Shown here: positions 16,537-19,327 of the stretch, in pieces
Numbering within the stretch: the first letter of the stretch is position 1
Layout of the letters: each line of letters starts with the position of its first letter
NCBI GenBank assembly: GCA_937873255.1
Contig: CALMVM010000592.1
Coordinates: 1-19,327 of the forward strand
Direction of reading: 5' to 3'
From: an uncultured Verrucomicrobiota bacterium
GTDB taxonomy: Bacteria > Verrucomicrobiota > Verrucomicrobiia > Chthoniobacterales > SZAS-18
DNA length: 19,327 nt
Position numbers and translations under genes: made by a program
Notes under the pieces: model-generated
What the model was told of the DNA's origin: nothing
Database searches by the model: none
What the model saw: the letters and a program-made list of their open reading frames with translations, nothing else

Positions 16537-19205
16537 TCACGGCGCGGCAAATTTCAAACCGAAGGTTTCCATGCGTTGCGCGCCGACCGTTGTTTCGAAC
16601 GCGCCGCCGGTGAACGACAGCGTTTCGACGGGGGTCAGGCGTTGGGCACCCGCGAGAGGGGCGGCGGTGGTGAAATGCACCGGGCGCGCGGCGTCGGCCT
16701 GGTTCCAGACGCGCGCAACGAGCCCGTGCTCGGGGCCGTCGTCGTGGATTTTCAACGCCCACAGCAGCACGTCTGGGTCGCTGACGCCGAGCAGCGAGAA
16801 ACCCGTTTCCGGGTAGGGGCCGCCGCCCTTGCTGATGACGGGGGCGGCGACGAGCGGATTCTGGTGTTCCAGCGCAAATCGCATCGCGGCCGTCTGGTTG
16901 TACGCTCCGTGCGCTTGCAGGGCGAAACGCTGGAGAAAATGCCGCTGGCCGTTTTGCGCCGGGATGCCCAGCGACGAACCGTCTACCTGCCCGCCAGCGA
17001 GCATCTGGAGTTGCGGCGTGGCGGTGTCGAGCGCGCCGGGCGTGCTCGCGCCGAGTTTGCCGAAGGCCAGGTCGGGACTGGAAAGGGTCACGCCTTTCGC
17101 GCCTGACCCATCGGTGAGTTCGGCGAAATGGTTGACCGTCAGGTAGTCGCAACGCGCGTTGCGGTCGGCGTAGTCGCCGCTGGCGGCGTGCGGCTTGTCG
17201 AGAAGCACCGCGCCGACTTCTTCCGTGTGCGTTGCCGGTTGATCCATGGCAAAGCTGAACGCCCAGTGGCGCACGTCGGCGAAGTTCGCGTCGATCTCGT
17301 TGACGATGTCCACGCGGTCAGATCCCCGGTAGAGCGTGATCGCGGTGGTGTGGTCGAGCCCGGCGTCGCTGCGCGCGCGAATCGTCACGGAAACGGGGCC
17401 GCGATTTTCCACGCGGAGTGGTTCACCGTCGTCGGAACGGGCGGCGAGGTCGTTGAGCTTGAGGTCGCCAATCGTGGCGGCGAGTTCGGTGTTGCCGTGG
17501 CGCTTGTCGACCAACGAGCGGATCGCGCCGTCGCGCTCGACGACGACCCGCACGGCGTCGTTTTCGAGCACATTGTCACCATTCACCGTCGCCGCCGGAT
17601 CGGTCGGCGCGCTGCCCGGGCCGGGCAGGAGTTCAAAGACCTTGTAACCGGCTGACGGCACGTCGCCCGCGAGGATGCGCAACGATCTCACGCCGCCGGT
17701 CTTGACGATCTGATGCGGCACGTCCTGGCCCGTCGTCAGGTTGCGCACGTGGATGTCGCCGCCGCCGTTGTAATTCGTGAAATCGGCGGGACCCGTGCGC
17801 GTCCAGCCGAGCGGATTGAGCACGAAGAAACGGTTCGCCTTTTCCGGGCGCGGGATCATCCCGCCGAGCCGGACCGCGACCTCGCCGTGGATTGACTCGA
17901 CGTAGAACTCGATCTCCGCCGCGAGCCGTTCCTGCCACGCCGCGCGTTGGGCGCGCGAGATCGCGCCGTCGGCCGTCCAGTCGTGTTCCCAATACAACCC
18001 GAGGTCGGTGAAGGCCACGTCGCGCGCCGCCGCGTGGCGCGTCATGAAATCCGGGAAATGCCGGCTCACCAGCGCGGCGAGGAGTTCGGCCGCGCGGAGT
18101 TTTTCGACGGCGCGCTTGATCCGCGCGGACGTTTCGGCCATCGACGCGGAATACAGGTCCCACTCGTTGCCGTACGTCACGGCCTCGCCGCCCAGCGAGC
18201 GCCATGCGTCTTGTTAAAATCCGCGATGAAATCCTCCTCGTTCGGGACGATGACCTGCCTCTGCGCGTTGCTCTCCCGTTGCGCGACGACGTGGAAATGG
18301 TCGCAATACGGCGACGACACGACCTTCTGCAATCCAGGCACGGCGGGGATCGTCGGCGGCGGCGGCACGCCGGTCTTGCGCGCGAGATCGTCGCCGCCGA
18401 ACCCGAAGATGCCGACGACGCTGTACGGTTGTTTCGTCACCGGGTCCGCGTAACGCTTGAGGAAACCCTCGTCCGTGTCAGCGTAACGGATCGCTCCCGC
18501 CGGCGAGCCGGCCTCCCAATACCCGCCGAACGCGCCGGCCTGCGAATACCACTTCAAGAGGAGCCGCCGCCCGTCCTTGCCCGTCCACCAGTAAATCTCG
18601 TGGTCGCGCGCGCCGAGCGTGTGGTGGTCGAGCTTCGTCGCGCAGCCGCACACCCCGCGCCAACTGTACCGCGCGCCCGTCCCGGCGAATAACGAGGCCG
18701 GCCCGAGCGGCAGGGTCTGGTTTTCCATCGCGGCGACGAGCGGGAAGCGCACGTCGTAACGCCGCTCCAATCGGCCCGCGTAATACAGTCCGCGCAACAC
18801 CGCCTCGGCCGGTTGCGCGCCGTAGCAGGACACGAGCGTGTTGAGCGGCGCGCTGATCGTCCCGTCCTTGACCCGCCCCATCAGCCGCGCGAACTCCGCC
18901 GCCGATTTCCGGCGCTCGTACATCCACAGCCAGAAGCTGCCGTCGCAGTTGAAACGGTTGCGATAAGGGGCCGGGTTCGCCGCCGTCTCGTCCGCGAGCC
19001 GGAGGTGGAAATCGAGCAGGTCCACGAACACCCGCGCGTACGTTTCCTCGTCCGCCGCCCACAGGTAATCGGTGTGGTCGTCGTTGGCGAGGTAGATCCG
19101 CTTGCGGGGCGCGGGCTCCGGCGCGACGGCGGCTTGCTGCGCGCCGGCCGGGACCGCGTGAAGCAGCGACAGGCATCCGGCCAGGACCAGGAAACGCGCG
19201 GTCAT
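16537..19205 (-). pseudogene. GH38-type alpha-mannosidase, atypical, with one frameshift
   Basis: ATG 19205 begins a signal peptide (FLVLAGCLSLLHAVPAGAQQ), so exported. Residues 37-50 read IYLANDDHTDYLWA. His44-x-Asp46 followed by Trp corresponds to the zinc-binding H-x-D-x-x-W of GH38. Further barrel signatures are RNRFNCDGSFWLWMYERRKS and GARYSWRGVCGCATKLDHHT. Near 18196-18206 the frame changes from KTHGA to SLGGEAVTYGNEWDLYSASM, a single-base lesion. The second half contains the GH38 C-terminal domain: ENDAVRVVVERDGAIRSLVD, followed by KRHGNTELAATIGDLKLNDL, and beta-sandwich sequence to TGA 16537. Total about 889 residues. The usual Asp-x-Phe-Gly nucleophile motif is not obvious; MENQTLPLGPASLF lies in that region. 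It therefore belongs to a divergent GH38 group whose specificity is uncertain. Apart from the one shift the gene looks complete and could be functional if the shift is a sequencing error. Confidence 0.82.
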
Positions 19206-19255
19206 GTGCGGCGGGGGGGGATCAAATCTGCACCCGGCCTGACCGGGCAACGGCA

Positions 19256-19327
19256 CTATTGTTCAAAGGCCCTGCGGTCTCGGCCCTTGCCGGCCGGGCG
19301 GGGGACGCCGAGTACATCCTTGGGTTG
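19256..19327 (-). CDS. Partial: last 23 codons of a right-handed beta-helix-type protein
   Basis: The frame is open from the right edge: QPKDVLGVPRPAGKGRDRRA then F-E-Q and TAG (19256-19258). The pattern D-V-x-G-x-P-R-P-x-G-x-x-x-D-x-G-A-F-E (here R-A-F-E) is the common C-terminus of secreted beta-helix/DUF1565-type proteins. The stop lies 50 bp before the GH38 start, consistent with one operon. That gap contains a small CCCGG/CCGGG hairpin (about 19233-19247) without a T tract. Confidence 0.55.
   Translation of the reverse strand, partial: QPKDVLGVPRPAGKGRDRRAFEQ

Overview
The window is GC-rich with few but clear domain signatures. The organism looks like a Verrucomicrobiota or related PVC-group bacterium, probably an environmental or metagenome-assembled genome. 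Pointers are a VPEPAT (PEP-CTERM) sorting signal on an autotransporter-type beta-strand repeat protein, a FadL/OmpP1-like outer-membrane protein (so Gram-negative), several secreted glycan-degrading enzymes with multi-domain beta-helix proteins, and dispersed palindromic and heptameric intergenic repeats. This assignment is inference; there is no rRNA or marker gene in the window.

Left part, + strand, mostly intact (1-4568): the end of an SGNH/GDSL hydrolase with a frameshift and an in-frame stop; a candidate promoter; an OmpP1/FadL-family porin with a strong intrinsic terminator; a 121-bp palindromic repeat; a class II aldolase/adducin-family protein; a small ModE-type winged-helix regulator bracketed by two kinds of 7-bp repeat; and a secreted major-royal-jelly/Yellow-family beta-propeller.

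Middle, + strand, decayed (4569-8454): a 300-bp non-coding block with REP-like hairpins and a 23-bp inverted repeat; a PEP-CTERM protein remnant that has lost its N-terminus and membrane anchor; a clan GH-A glycoside hydrolase broken by frameshifts, a stop and a probable deletion; an unrecognised tail; a truncated Gfo/Idh/MocA oxidoreductase; and a second copy of the palindromic repeat, lying between convergent genes.

Right part, - strand (8471-19327), read from right to left: the last 23 codons of a beta-helix protein; a GH38-type alpha-mannosidase with one frameshift; a long secreted beta-helix/PKD/chitobiase-C/DUF4082 protein with several lesions; two GH92 alpha-mannosidases that overlap by ATGA, both with damaged or missing N-terminal domains; a 61-codon remnant of another beta-helix protein; an ORF that joins a secreted beta-sandwich N-terminus to the C-terminal half of an amidohydrolase; and an intact Rieske ferredoxin overlapping it by GTGA. 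GH38, GH92 and beta-helix proteins in one directional array suggest a locus for taking apart alpha-mannose-containing glycans outside the cytoplasm. No SusC/SusD pair is visible.

The main oddity is the density of lesions: I count about nineteen frame breaks, in-frame stops or domain-skipping joins. Most 1-nt shifts leave perfectly recognisable sequence on both sides. This points to uncorrected sequencing/assembly errors plus collapsed or deleted segments, or to recent, heavy gene decay. The sequence alone cannot decide which, so the gene models for broken genes below span the whole recognisable remnant.
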